This document shows positions 24,365 through 36,250 of a DNA stretch of 64,000 nucleotides, in pieces. A model generated the notes under the pieces. It did not search any database and was not told where the DNA came from. It saw only the letters and a list, made by a program, of their open reading frames with translations. The DNA is taken from contig CM041204.1 in the NCBI GenBank assembly GCA_023078555.1, positions 4,990,430-5,054,429 of the forward strand, given 5' to 3'. The translations under genes and the position numbers were made by a program. The stretch's first letter is position 1, and the number at the start of each line of letters is the position of its first letter. Source of the stretch: Ulva prolifera. Taxonomy: Eukaryota > Chlorophyta > Ulvophyceae > Ulvales > Ulvaceae.

Positions 24365-27300
24365 TTACGCAACCGGACCATGCGCGAGGTAATCATCCGG
24401 TTGTTGACGACTAGGACCAGACCGCCCTGAGCCATGCGGCCGGCGGTTGGACGGCCTCTGTGAGGGAGGCATGGGTAGATCCATGGTCACCCTGGCCTTC
24501 GAAGGCGGAGGAGGTGCTGCAAGAGGGTCAAGCATGCGGACACCGCTAGGCACGCCTGACCTTCCGGTGTACCCTCCTTTCGAATTCGTAGACCGTGCTG
24601 GTGCCACAGGTACGTCCCGCATGTGGAGTGGCGCGGCAGGATTTCTTTGTGCCCCAAATCGCTGCTGCATCATAGGGTCTCCTCGGTAAGCTTCTTCGCG
24701 TGCCTTCCGGCTGCGGACGTTCATGCAAGTGCAGCAGCAGCAGAATGAGACGAGCAGTGCAACACCAATCGCACACCACACCCAGCCGTACAACCCAGCA
24801 TGGTCTTCCCCGAGCCAATCCAGAATCTGATTTTGCGTCTCACTGATCAGCGTCTGCTCTTCGATCAGAGTTGCCTCTGGCAGGAACACATCATGCTGTG
24901 CCTTGGCTTCCTCGAGGGACGCCTCACTTGTAGCATTCCTGCATGCAATCCAGTACTTCTTAATTTCAGAGAAACCTCATCGCGATGCCGAGCACTAGCT
25001 GCCGGCCACGAACTTGTTCGCTGTGCCTCCCAGCACATCCACATAGCAGGCTAGGCCCACCAAGGGAACAACTCGGGCGCTACCACACACTCCCACCCAC
25101 ATTGGTACCAGCATGCTGACACATGAATGATGCAGGTAGGACCATATTCGGCAGGTAGTGGAAAGCAGATTGCAGCACAAGCATCATAGGTATATTCTGT
25201 TCCACACATGGCTCAACAAGCAGCTTGCATTGCATCTGCGGGACACACACTGAAAGCGCAGCAGAAGACAGCATCAGCAGGCAGACACTCCGCCTGCATG
25301 GCAGATCAGGTGCCTTAGCGCTGATCAGGGTGGGCGCCGCACCTGTAAGTCTCGGTGGTGAGGTCCCCTTCCCGCAGTTCAGCAGCACTCTCTGCAAACA
25401 TTACGTCTGCCGAGTGCGCAATCTTAGCCCAGTCAATTGTTAAAGACTTGATGTCTCCATCAAAGGCACGGCGACGTTCCACCAGCTGCTGATTTGCAAG
25501 CACAATGGCATCTGCCACTGCTGATACGCTGGCCTCATCGGGGGGGGGAATGTCCGGCATCTGCTCAGCGGTCGTAAAAATTGCGGTGGCCAGCCAGGAT
25601 GTGTCCTGCAGCCGGTCCATCAGTGCCCCATCAGCCTCAGTGATCATGTACAGAAGGAAGGCGTCAGCCACCTTGTACCCCAGCTGCGGGTCCTTGCCGG
25701 CAATGTACGATGCTGCTTGCTCGGTGGTAATGACCATGGCAATGGAGACCTGCACGTCGTTTGTCTGGTCAAAATTGTGTCTAGCCTTGTGCAGCGAAAG
25801 CCATGGAGAGCAAAGAACAGGCTCCTGATCTGAAAGATCTGACCCAGCTGGTTTGGCATACAGATGTTTGAAGCATGCGTACCAAGCCTGTCTCAACTGC
25901 AGAGTCATGCTCGGCGTCCTCCGCCTTTGTGAGCACTTGCAGCCAGTCCAGGCCATGAACCCGTCCCAGGGGAAGGCCAGTCTTCTCCGCCACGACTGTT
26001 GCTGCTGCAGTCCGCGTCATGTTCATCTCGGACTGCATCACGAGCACTGCTGCAGTGGATAGCACGTTGATGCTCGAGTCCTGGGTGGGGATGCCTGCAT
26101 CGAACAAAACATATCAAGCGAATGCTGGTGTTGGATTGTCCACGAATTCTGCAGTGGCGGATTGAGCATGAGCATGCAGATGACATGTAGATCAATGGAG
26201 TTGCAGAGATATCAAAGATGCCAACCTGTTCCAGCTTGAAAGAGCAGGGTCATGTTCTTCTTCTCAGTGAGGGTGTCAGAGCAGGCAGTGTCAAAGACAT
26301 CCTGCCGGATTGGGCTTGTAGTGCTCGTGCTCTCGCCCTGTACGTAGAGCCCTACTAGACCCTTGGGCCCAGACGGCTGAGAGGTCTCATCGAAACCAAT
26401 CGAACCATCGAGATTATCGTCACTGAAGAATACACAAGCCCGCAGGTACCCAATGCGCAGTGCTCTCATCCAGTTCCTGTCTTCCTCTGCTGGCACCTGC
26501 AAGCGCTGCCTCATCAGCAACGTGACCACGTAATTGCAAAGTCATTCGGCAGCCGTGGCCCGGACGTGCCCAGATACTGCACCTTCCCACCGAGACTGCT
26601 CAGATGCACGATGGGTGAACTGTCACAAAATGTCCACAGCCACAGCTTCGACGGATGGCCGCTGTGCTGCTGAGCAGATGACGCACCGCAGAGAGTCCAG
26701 AGAATGGCTCTGTCGGTGTGGGCGGTGGTGCAACTCCACCAGAGCACTCATGATCGTCTGAGCAATACTGCCCATCAAGGCAGTCATCATCTGCGTCGCA
26801 CAGAGCATATTCGCATGCTGGTCCAGACCGGTCCACTGCGCAGTGGCACTTGCCCTCGAAGCAGTGGCCTTGATCGGAGCACATCAGGCCCTGGGAGACT
26901 GGGCAGCCCTTGTATGGGCACACCTCTCGTGCAGGAGGACATGGTCCGAGTGACGTCTGCACGAGAAAGCTTCCTGCTGTTAGCGGGTTCTTGGACGCAT
27001 TAATGGCCTGGCTGACTGGGCTGATCGACAATGAACCTCAACTAGGCACAAGTACATATATGTGGCCAGCACTGAGCTACATAGACAGGCTCACCTTGTC
27101 AGTGAGCGATGCACGTGTGAAATGGTACCACTTTGCATGAGTCAGCGGCCGCTCTGGTAGGGAGCACCGACCGAGTGAGCAGGCGCAAAATCGCACCCCG
27201 GGCTGGAACCCGTCAATGACGCTGAGGTCGATGTTCTCCCCCTCAGGGCACGCATGCGTCTCGTAGCCACTAGAGGCGAGCTTCTTGATCAGCACCGAAA

Positions 27301-30300
27301 GGGTACCATCATCATTGCACTGGGCGGCCACGCATGCGTTTGTCAGAGGCCATGAGCTTGTGGCACGTGCCAGAGTGCCGCCAGGAACACCGATGCAGAT
27401 AGCCTGCACTCAAGATGACATTTCCGCATGCACCGGGAACTAAAACCATCCGGCACGCTGCTCAAGTCTGCAAGCATGGTCAATCTAAAGCTACTCTGCA
27501 GCAGACAGGAGGAGGACAAACAATCAAAACGGGAGATCGAACGGCATCGTCTCCTGGAGAGCATGCCGACAGCAAGACAGCAGGGTCCTCATCAGCAAGA
27601 CAGCAGGGTCCTCATCAGCGAGCCATGAGACGGAATTCTCAGGCCTCCTGGCGCAGCCAGCATGCATGCCGGACGAGCATTCTGTTGCAAGCACGTCTCG
27701 ATGGCCGTTCATGCTCCAGACAGGCACCGGGAGTGGTGCAGGCAACGCACCTCTGGCCCAAAGTACACGCCCACGCTCTCGGCTGACCGACCACGGTCCA
27801 TGCGGGTCAGCAGGTTCTCAGGCACCTTGCAGTCGCCGTTGCGCAGCGGCTGGTTGATGAGGCAGTCTGTGAGGTCCGTCTGCGTGCACCAGGCCGCGCT
27901 GTCATGGTATAGGCACAGCTGGTCCTCCTTGCGGCTGCAGAAGTACTGCCCTGACGGCGTCTGCCCTGGCGTGTTGTCGCAAGCACCCTACACCACGGTG
28001 GCCACATCATCGCTACCACATGCCGGCACATGCGCCCCCGACAGGTAAAAATCTGCAACGGTGCGGGCTGAGCACGCTGAGAGTACATGATTTAGGAATA
28101 GCTGCTACACCCAACCCTTCCGCGATTCTCTGTCACTCGTCCACACCATCCGCTCTACCACAGCTAGCTTGCGCGAGCCGCAAAGCCACTGTATGGAGCA
28201 CAATGCATGTATCGACTGAAGCTGGGTGACAGATATCAAGTCGGCAACTGTAGTGCTCCAGCCTTACTACTGGGCAAACACGGCTTGCTCTGGTCTATCA
28301 AACGAAGCAGAGGACGGGATCATGTGCGCCACCAGTGCTGCCAACAACCATCCATGCAGGCAGCATGTCTTGAAGGTAGCATGTCTTGTCTTGTCGCAAA
28401 TCCGTGAGCATTGCCCAGGAGAGGGGGGGCGCACGAGCATCTCGCAGCCTGCCTTGTGGCCGTGGCGCAGGAAGCCAACCGCGTCCCAGTTGGGCTCGTA
28501 CCAGCCAGAGTCCTGGGCGAGGCCGAGGGTCATCGGGGATACCGCGCGCCGCTGGATGCCAGCACTGGCCCCAATCATGATCTCGCTCTGGAAGATGGCC
28601 GCCTCCCAGTGCGAGCCGCTCGTTGCCTGGCCACCGTTGCCCTCCAGCGGCGCGCCGGCAGCAGTCGGGCAGTCAAAGTGCGTGCGGGTGCTCTCGCGCA
28701 CAGTCGGGGTCGTGACCTGGGAGTCAATGCTGACCCTGCACACAGGCCGCGCTGCTTACACGCCCACATGTGCAAGCCAGTGCTGTATCTCTGCATGTAC
28801 ATGCTGAGCAGTGGAGCGGCTGGCTTCGCATGAAATTTGAATACTGAGCTGTGACACCAGACGGCGTGGCCGCTGGGGGGCGGGGTTGCAGATCAGCGTG
28901 GCGCAGTCGAGGCTGCAGCGGCATGACACTCCACTGCCATCGAGGCCAGATTGCTTACACAGGTGGATCATCATGCATGCATCTACAGCGCTGTGGTGCT
29001 CACAGGAGCGCTCACAGGAGCTTCACGGTGCCAGCCTGTACCACACGAGAAGAGGCTGCGGCCCTGCTGTAATCGGGAGTGCATGCAGAGCGTGAAGGCT
29101 GCCACGCGCAGGGATCGAGGGGTCACTGCGGTACACATGGAGCGATGCAGGCCCTACAAGCTCAGTTGTAAGCGGCTCGAGTCATGCAGAGAGGTTCAGA
29201 CGCACCCTAGCGGGCGGCCATCCCTGGTGATGTAGTGAGGGTAGAGATTGGAAGACATGAAGAGGGTGTGGATAAGCTCATGCACAGCCGTGTCCACAAG
29301 CGAATCCTCTGCCTTGGTCGCCGGGTTGTCGGTGTTCGGTGGGCAGAAGTTGATGTACCCAACGAGCGGCCGCTCTGGCAGGTTGTACCAGTTGGCTTCG
29401 TCCCGACCGCAGGTCACGGCGTGGGCGCCGGTTGTCGGGCCACAAGACTGCGAGGACAGAGCGGACACAAACACGATAAAGTCGGCATCCTGGACACCTT
29501 GGCCTCCTGGTATCACTCGACAATTGCGGCCGTCGCACACTCTGCAAGCACGTCCCACATTGTTGCCGGCAGGGGCGCAACACATTCGTGCCAATCGTCA
29601 CTGTGCCAGCGGTGGCGGCGGGCCGTCACCGATGTGCTATGTGCTATGTGCATGTAGAAGAAGCTGGAAGCTAGGATCGTTTTCCGGTGCCGGCTTGGAG
29701 TGCTAATGTGTGTGCATCGTAGTGCAGCCGTTGCGCATGGGCGCACGTGCTGCACATGCATGAGGGTGTAGCAGTGGCGCACTCAACATCGCCAAAGAAA
29801 TCGTCAGGAACCTCCTGTGGTAGTGCGCCCCAGCACAGGGGCCCGACTTTGTGACACTCCCCAGTCCGCGTAAGAAACTCGGAGCAAGATCGCGGAATCT
29901 TCAAGTTTCCAAAGACAGGATACCTGAGTCTGAGGAGGCGGGATAGGCCACGCATGGCCCTCGGAATAACTTTCGTCTGCAGAAACATATGCTCACACAC
30001 GGCTTGGACGAGCCTCACACTGAATCTGTTGCAAACAGCCGTCAAGCCTGTGACTGCGCAGGTGTCCCAGAGAATCAAAATAACGCACGCTGCTACGCAG
30101 TGCAAACATAGGTAGTGGTATGGGAATCAATGTCCAGCCGCATGAATGGGGGGAGCAATGCAGAGGTGCCCCCCGCCCTCCCCCCCCCCCCTCCTTTGAG
30201 ATCATGATCAGTGGGTGGTGACAAGGCAGCTCATGACCCTAGACCGGACTGACGTACCCGAATCAGTGTGGCGAACTCCGGGTCTGCCCCATTGAGCATG

Positions 30301-30956
30301 AACTCGGCATGCATGCGCATTGGCTGGGGCGGGGGCTCATTCTGAAGCAGGCTACGGTGCGCCCCCTTCGATTTTTGAAGGTCCATCTGTCTTGTTGTAG
30401 GGGAGTTCAGACGCGCTGTGGCGATCTGCAGACATCGAAGGCTGAAGCAGCAAATACGAGGCCTTCAAGTGAAGCGGTGCAAAATTAGCGCGTGAGGACA
30501 CATCTGCTACAGCGCTGACGAGAAGTGCAGAAACACACCTGTGAAATTTTCACTTCTTTCGGATCTCTGGGCTGGTGCAGTCCGGCCACGTACTGCTCGT
30601 GAACGCACTCATGGTGCCCATCGTGCTCAAAGTGCGCTCGTGTTCCTGGATCTGTGTCAAGGTCATGCCGGGGGAAAATCAAGATACAATATCGTTTCAT
30701 GCTGATGTTAACGACAAGTGCTGTTAAGCATGAGTATGTTTCTGGCACTGCTCACGTAACTGAACCGACTGCACCAGAGGCTTCACATTACCACCGTGTA
30801 CCAACCCAGGAAACGCAATCCACGCTGAGATTACGCAGTAGCGGCGAAAAGCAGGTTTAAGGCGATGAGTTGTGCTTGCTCACCTGTCGCTGCGATCGCC
30901 AGTACCAGGATCTGTGCGAAGAGGCCTCGAAGCAATGGCCTTCGCTGTCCCATCAT
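24365..30956 (-). CDS. Membrane-anchored leishmanolysin-like (M8) metallopeptidase with EGF-like region
   Basis: Read from the double ATG at 30956-30951: MMGQRRPLLRG plus a hydrophobic stretch is a signal peptide, ending at a strong GACAG|GTGAGC donor. The propeptide (about 30540-30655) has HHECVHEQYV, the M8 start pattern with a Cys-switch-like Cys. The catalytic exon (29230-29500) has an intact zinc site, VHELIHTLFMSS. The third His follows at about 28610 in SHWEAAIFQSEIM, and the Met-turn is SPMTLGLAQDSGWYE. Next come the family's Cys-rich C-terminal blocks (27780-27970 and 27140-27400), an EGF-like Cys cluster (26800-26950), an unidentified helical/acidic ectodomain (25320-26520), one transmembrane helix (about 24740-24810) and a Pro/Arg/Ser-rich cytoplasmic tail to the stop at 24365. 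Some exon borders are approximate, and the 25-26 kb ectodomain is attached to the M8 part by continuity only. Confidence 0.78.
27571..27616. repeat. Tandem duplication, two 23-bp units
   Basis: Units 27571-27593 and 27594-27616 are identical. They lie in an apparent intron of the M8 peptidase gene. Confidence 0.85.
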
Positions 30957-32464
30957 CTTGCCCACAGTGTTCACAAGTTTACAGCTATATACATATAATG
31001 TACTAAATGCACCAAACAATGTATGGGAGCACACGAAAGCCTGATGCCTGTCGCCCGTGCGTGCGCAGGGCTCAACGTCGATGCAAGCGCTTGATGTGGG
31101 CGCAGAGGCACAACGTGACACTAGCAAGTGGAGGAAGCAAGGAGTGAGACATGAGGGCGCCAAACATCGCACTCCAATCTAGCATGATGACAAACTCCGC
31201 TGGCTGGCTGCATCCCGTCTTGTCGCGGTTTCGGAGTCGTCCGTCTCACCAGATGATGGGTGCATGGGTACAATACCAACACGAACTCGGTGGCCAGGCC
31301 ATTTTGCCTACCAGTCCGAGAATTGGATTTACTGGACCTTCGCTCAGTTGGGAGATTGCTTCGTTTCTGAGAGCTAGGCGGACGGGGAGCTTGCCGAAAT
31401 CGCTCTTGTGTGTTGAAATGATTTTGTGGATCACTTGATATTGCAGATATCCAATATTATAAGCTATGTATGTCACAAGGGTAGAAGCAGCGAGGACGTT
31501 AGCACTACATGACGAGTCGTATACCCAGCATACGTGCCAGCGCGCAGCGCGCAGAGGTCAGACCAAAACACCATGGAGGAACCATGAAAGCGATTTCACC
31601 GACAACCCCTCTCTATGTGAACGTAGATTCGGAGAGACGCTGTGCGAGTCACATTTAAGCTCAAGTACATTTTTTTTTAATGTTTCGTTTCGACCTGTTC
31701 AGTCCGCATAAGCCTGTGATGGGTGCAGACGAGCACCGCAGTCCAGTTAGCTGTGTGAAGTTGTTTGCATCGTTGTATCCCCGGGGCACGGTCCTTTCCA
31801 GGTGGTGAGTCGCTCCAATTTCTGAAACTTCGATGCAGCCCTCACGTTCACCGTCACTTTGTACAATGTGAGCTCATCGTGGACAGAAGTTGTGCCACAT
31901 CAGTCCTCTGCAATACATCTTCAGATATGTGCTTGTGGGCTGGTCACATGTCTGGCCACAGCAGTGGCCAGTATTCGCAACTGTAATCAGTTCCTCCGAT
32001 GACTAGATTCAGGGCAGGAGTATAGTGATCATTTCTCTGGAATTGACCATTAATTGCGGAATATGTACCTCTGTCGCAAGGGCGCGTGTACCTCGAGATA
32101 GGTGTGGTATGCCTGCACTTCTGCTGGGTAGTGCTGCAAGGTTCGCAGAGGAATGCAGCAAGACGATCAGGATTCAGACCACGAATAAGTGAAGTCTCTG
32201 TTCTACGATTGGAACAGCTGAGACTGCGACCCTTGTCGTTTGCAATGTTGTGTGTGGCTTCTAGTGCAACAGCCCGTCGGGGTAGTGCTCGGATACAAAA
32301 GTAGCAGCAAAAGCACGGCAGGTAGCCCGAATGTGTCATTCAGCACTTCCAGTCGTGTCACAACAGAGTGCGCCCGTATGTCGGTTTGCCGCAGCGAACG
32401 AAGAGGGCTGTTGTATACGCAGCAGCGAGTCATGTAGCGCTTGTAGCGTTGCCGCAGGATCACC
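30957..32464. other. Divergent intergenic space between the M8 peptidase and ETF-QO genes
   Basis: About 1.5 kb with no supportable gene. Open frames at 31151-31438 (+) and 31944-32339 (-) lack domains and show no consistent splice context. A T-run lies at 31671-31678. Confidence 0.4.
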
Positions 32465-35400
32465 ATGTTGCAAGCGTTCAAGCGAGCTATTAGTAGACCT
32501 GGAGCTGCGCGAATTCTTGGGGATCACGCCGCAAACCGGCTGTTCAGCGGCGTTGTACGGCCAGACAGAGACCAGCTTGATTACGATGTTTGTATAATCG
32601 GGGCTGGTCCAGCAGGGCTTTCCGCTGCGATCAGGCTGAAACAGCTTGCCAAAGAAGCCGAACAAAATATTGATGTCTGTGTTCTCGAGAAGGGTGCTCA
32701 AGTTGGTGTGTCTAATTCCTTTGCCTGCTTCAACTGTGCCGTGCCCGATCTCATTGCTGCCATCATCGACGTGATTTCATCGATTCCAGATTCTACCTAC
32801 TTTTATACCTGCAGCGTCAAATTTTCTATGGCGTGGCCTTGAGTGTGCAGCTGTTAATATGTATGGCTAGTGCTTCATCACAGTCACGTGAGCTGTAAGG
32901 CGCCCTGAGTGTCTGCCAAGTCTGCAGGAGCACACATCCTGTCGGGAAATGTCTTTGATCCCCGAGCCCTGAATGAGCTGTACCCTAAGGCAGACCCTGA
33001 CGATGACATGTACGGCTGGCAGCTTCGTGAAGCACCTGTCACCACAAAGGCGAAGTCAGACCGCTTTTCCTTCCTGACATCCAGGCGACGGTGGTGGATG
33101 CCTTGCCCATCGCACATGAAAAATCGCGGAAACTACATCATCAGCTTGAGGTATGGATGTGAGTTGAGCATGATTGGTTGTGCTGCCAGGTCAGCGGTTA
33201 TTTTTCACACTGCGACCTCACAGCGCATGAGAGCATGAACAGTCAGCAGTGTACTTGGTTTATGATTCCTGGCACATGGTATTGCAGTAATGTAGCACTG
33301 CAGGCTGTTGGCGTCTCAAGCAGCCTCACAGCACGTACGAGGCGGCACAGTTCCTGCCATGAGACGCTGCGGCCATTTATGGCAGCAGTCCTACAGGGTC
33401 CAAGTCGGTGCATCAAATTTGTAAGCATTCATGCAGTGAGCTGACAAGGTGGATGGCACATCAAGCTGAGCTTGAAGGTGTGGACATTTTGGACTCGTGT
33501 GCAGCCAGTGAGGTGGTACTGGACGCACATGGGACCGTCAGAGGTGTGGTGACGCAAGACATGGGCGTTGCAAAGAGTGGGACACAGAAAGACACCTTCA
33601 TGCCAGGTACACAAGTCTCCGCCAGGGTCACAATGTTTGCTGAGGGCTGTAGAGGATCACTGTCACAGGTTTGACCCCCATCTTGGATCACCGCCTGCGG
33701 TAGCAGGACAGCTTCACAATTATGTCACTCGAATAGGCAGGAATTGTTTTGGGCTCATCTGTTTTGGCCGGCACGTACCCTACCTTCGTGAAGTGGAAAA
33801 CTTGCACAAACAATAAAGTGAGCATCCTCACTCAGCAGCTTGGTGGCTTTTTAGACACGCATTCATGTTGTAACGCGCTGAGTAGTGTACTCATGCACAT
33901 TTCGTCTGTATGCATTCATGGTCACGTTGCCATACCCTCATCATGTTGGGGCGGGCTTGCACGGGTGGTAAAAAAACCCACCCTGAGCTATGAACGCAGC
34001 CTGGCACACATCAGTGATGCCATACGTATCAAATGGCTGATGGCATGCATCACCGCCCCGGCGCTGTGCTTGAGCCACTCATTCTATCGTGATTTACACA
34101 TGCAAGGGCATGCTGCTGCATGTATACCAGGCCATCGTGCCACGGTGATCATCCAGACTGCTTGGGGGCATTCACATTTACTGCTGCATCTCGTGGGGCG
34201 CAAGATGGCAACTTCACCTAGGTCTTGCCATCTGACAATGTGGTGTCCCAGTCAAGCCAGTCTTTCAACCCCGGTGCCATTGACTGTTCAACTCCCAGTA
34301 TAAGAGAACATCTGTGTACGGCGTTGTGAATGTCTGGACTGAAGTTTACGTCCGATGCTTTCAGCCACACTCACTGTTTCATGGGTCATGCAGATGCTAA
34401 TCACAAAGCTGCGGCTGAAGGAACAGGTTGGCGCAGAGCACCAGACATATGGCCTTGGGATCAAGGAGGTGTGGAGCGTGTTGCCTGAGAAGCATCGAGA
34501 AGGCCATGTAGAGCACATGATTGGCTACCCATTGGATTCCTGGACCTATGGAGGCGCCTTCTTGTACCATATGAGCGACCACCGGGTCGCTCTAGGAGTC
34601 GTGGTAGGCCTCGACTACTGGAACACGTATCTGTCTCCGTACCACGAATTCCAGAAGTTCAAGGCCCATCCTCATGTTCGCAGGATCCTAGAGGGCGGTA
34701 CTTGCCTAGAGTATGGAGCAAGATCACTTAATGAAGGTGCGATGTACTGCACAGGCACAATCTCTAACATGCAACCAGGCAATAGTGAGTGTCGATCTCC
34801 GCGACAGCGTTACTGAGCTCGAGTTGCTGGTGCCATCGCAGGCTGGATATTTCCTTGCAACTATTCAAGCTGTTGCATGAGGCAGTGCAGACATTGGCGC
34901 ATGCTTCTGCTTATATATGAGCATGACTTCAATGTGGATACGAGTTGTTGCAGGGGTTGTGTACCTGAGTCAGTCAGATGGTGCTGCTCCTTCCGCAATA
35001 TGTTGACGAAAGCAATTGCATGTAGGGGGGAAACAGTCCGTGCCCAAGTCCAGCTTCGCTGGCGGGTGCCTTATTGGCTGTTCAGGTGGATTTCTGAACG
35101 TGCCAAAGATCAAAGGCACGCACATGGCCATGAAGACTGGAATCTTGGCAGCAGAGGCGGCATATGCAGAGATTCGCGCGAAGCCGGACGCTAAGGAGCC
35201 GCTGCACATGAACGGATACCAGCGTCAGCTGGACATGTCTTGGGTCATGTTCGAGCTAGAAGCAGTGCGCATCTGCACTGCGCACACTGCTTTCGCATAC
35301 CTCACTTGTGTATCTGGTCACAGGATTGTTTGCGTCTATGCACGGGGACCCATTCACTCTGTTTACAAGCAATCGATGCATGAACAAAGCAAGTTGTCAT

Positions 35401-36250
35401 GCATGCCCGCAGGTGAAAAACATCCGTCCGGGTTTCAAGTGGGGTCTCTGGCTAGGCCTTGTGAATGCTGCAATGGAGACATATGTCTACCCATGGCTAT
35501 TGGGCGGGCCACCCTGGACCGTTCCTCACAATGTTCCAGATAACGAAGCGACCAAGCCAGCCAGTAGGTGCAAGCGAATAGACTATCCCAAGTGCGTACA
35601 GATCCTGTTCATCGGGATGCGCACAGGATCTCTGACATGCCAATTTGCATTGTGCTTGTGTCTGTGTGAGTCGTTCCTGATTGCACCGGCTTTCCTGCAA
35701 GCATGGTCACAAAAGTGAAAACCTGGGCGCTCATAGACGCGCAGTGCTGCAGGTCAGACGGCGAAGTCACATTTGACATGACAACTTCGCTGCATCGATC
35801 CGGGACGAACCATGATCATGACCAGCCTGCACACCTACGACTGAAAAGTGCCGGGGTAGTGGAGACAGTAAACTCGCGCATCTATGATGGGCCTGAGACA
35901 AGATATTGTCCAGCAGGTGCTGAATTTGGCCTTAAATGGCCGTAAAATGGCTCCCAATTGTCCGGACATACATTGATCTGTGTAGAACGGCCAAGTTGCA
36001 AAGCATGCGGCCAGACATGCCGCATCTTCTCAGCACCTTCGGCGTGTTGGATCACACAACAAGACTGAGCAATGGTCATGGTGCAGGAGTGTACGAGTAC
36101 TCGGAAGATCCAGACACTGGACGGACCGTGCTTCAGATAAATGCTCAGAACTGTTTGCACTGTAAAGCGTGTGATATCAAGGATCCGACTCAGAATATTG
36201 TCTGGACTGTTCCGGAAGGCGGTGGTGGACCAAACTACACAGCTATGTAA
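32465..36250 (+). CDS. ETFDH: Electron transfer flavoprotein-ubiquinone oxidoreductase, mitochondrial (ETF-QO)
   Basis: ETF-QO passes electrons from acyl-CoA and amino-acid dehydrogenases, through ETF, to ubiquinone in the inner mitochondrial membrane. The ATG at 32465 opens a basic, Ala/Arg-rich presequence ([18 protein letters not shown]). Exon 1 has the FAD loop [10 protein letters not shown] and ends at 32705. Exon 2 starts at 32928 and restores GAHILSG across the join. Later exons at about 33430-33670, 34425-34735, 35018-35265, 35410-35570, 35755-35915 and 36085-36250 give [56 protein letters not shown] and the C-terminal 4Fe-4S ligands (Cys in RYCPAG and the three of [13 protein letters not shown]), ending [13 protein letters not shown]. 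All blocks follow human ETFDH order, and no key residue is missing. Confidence 0.95.
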
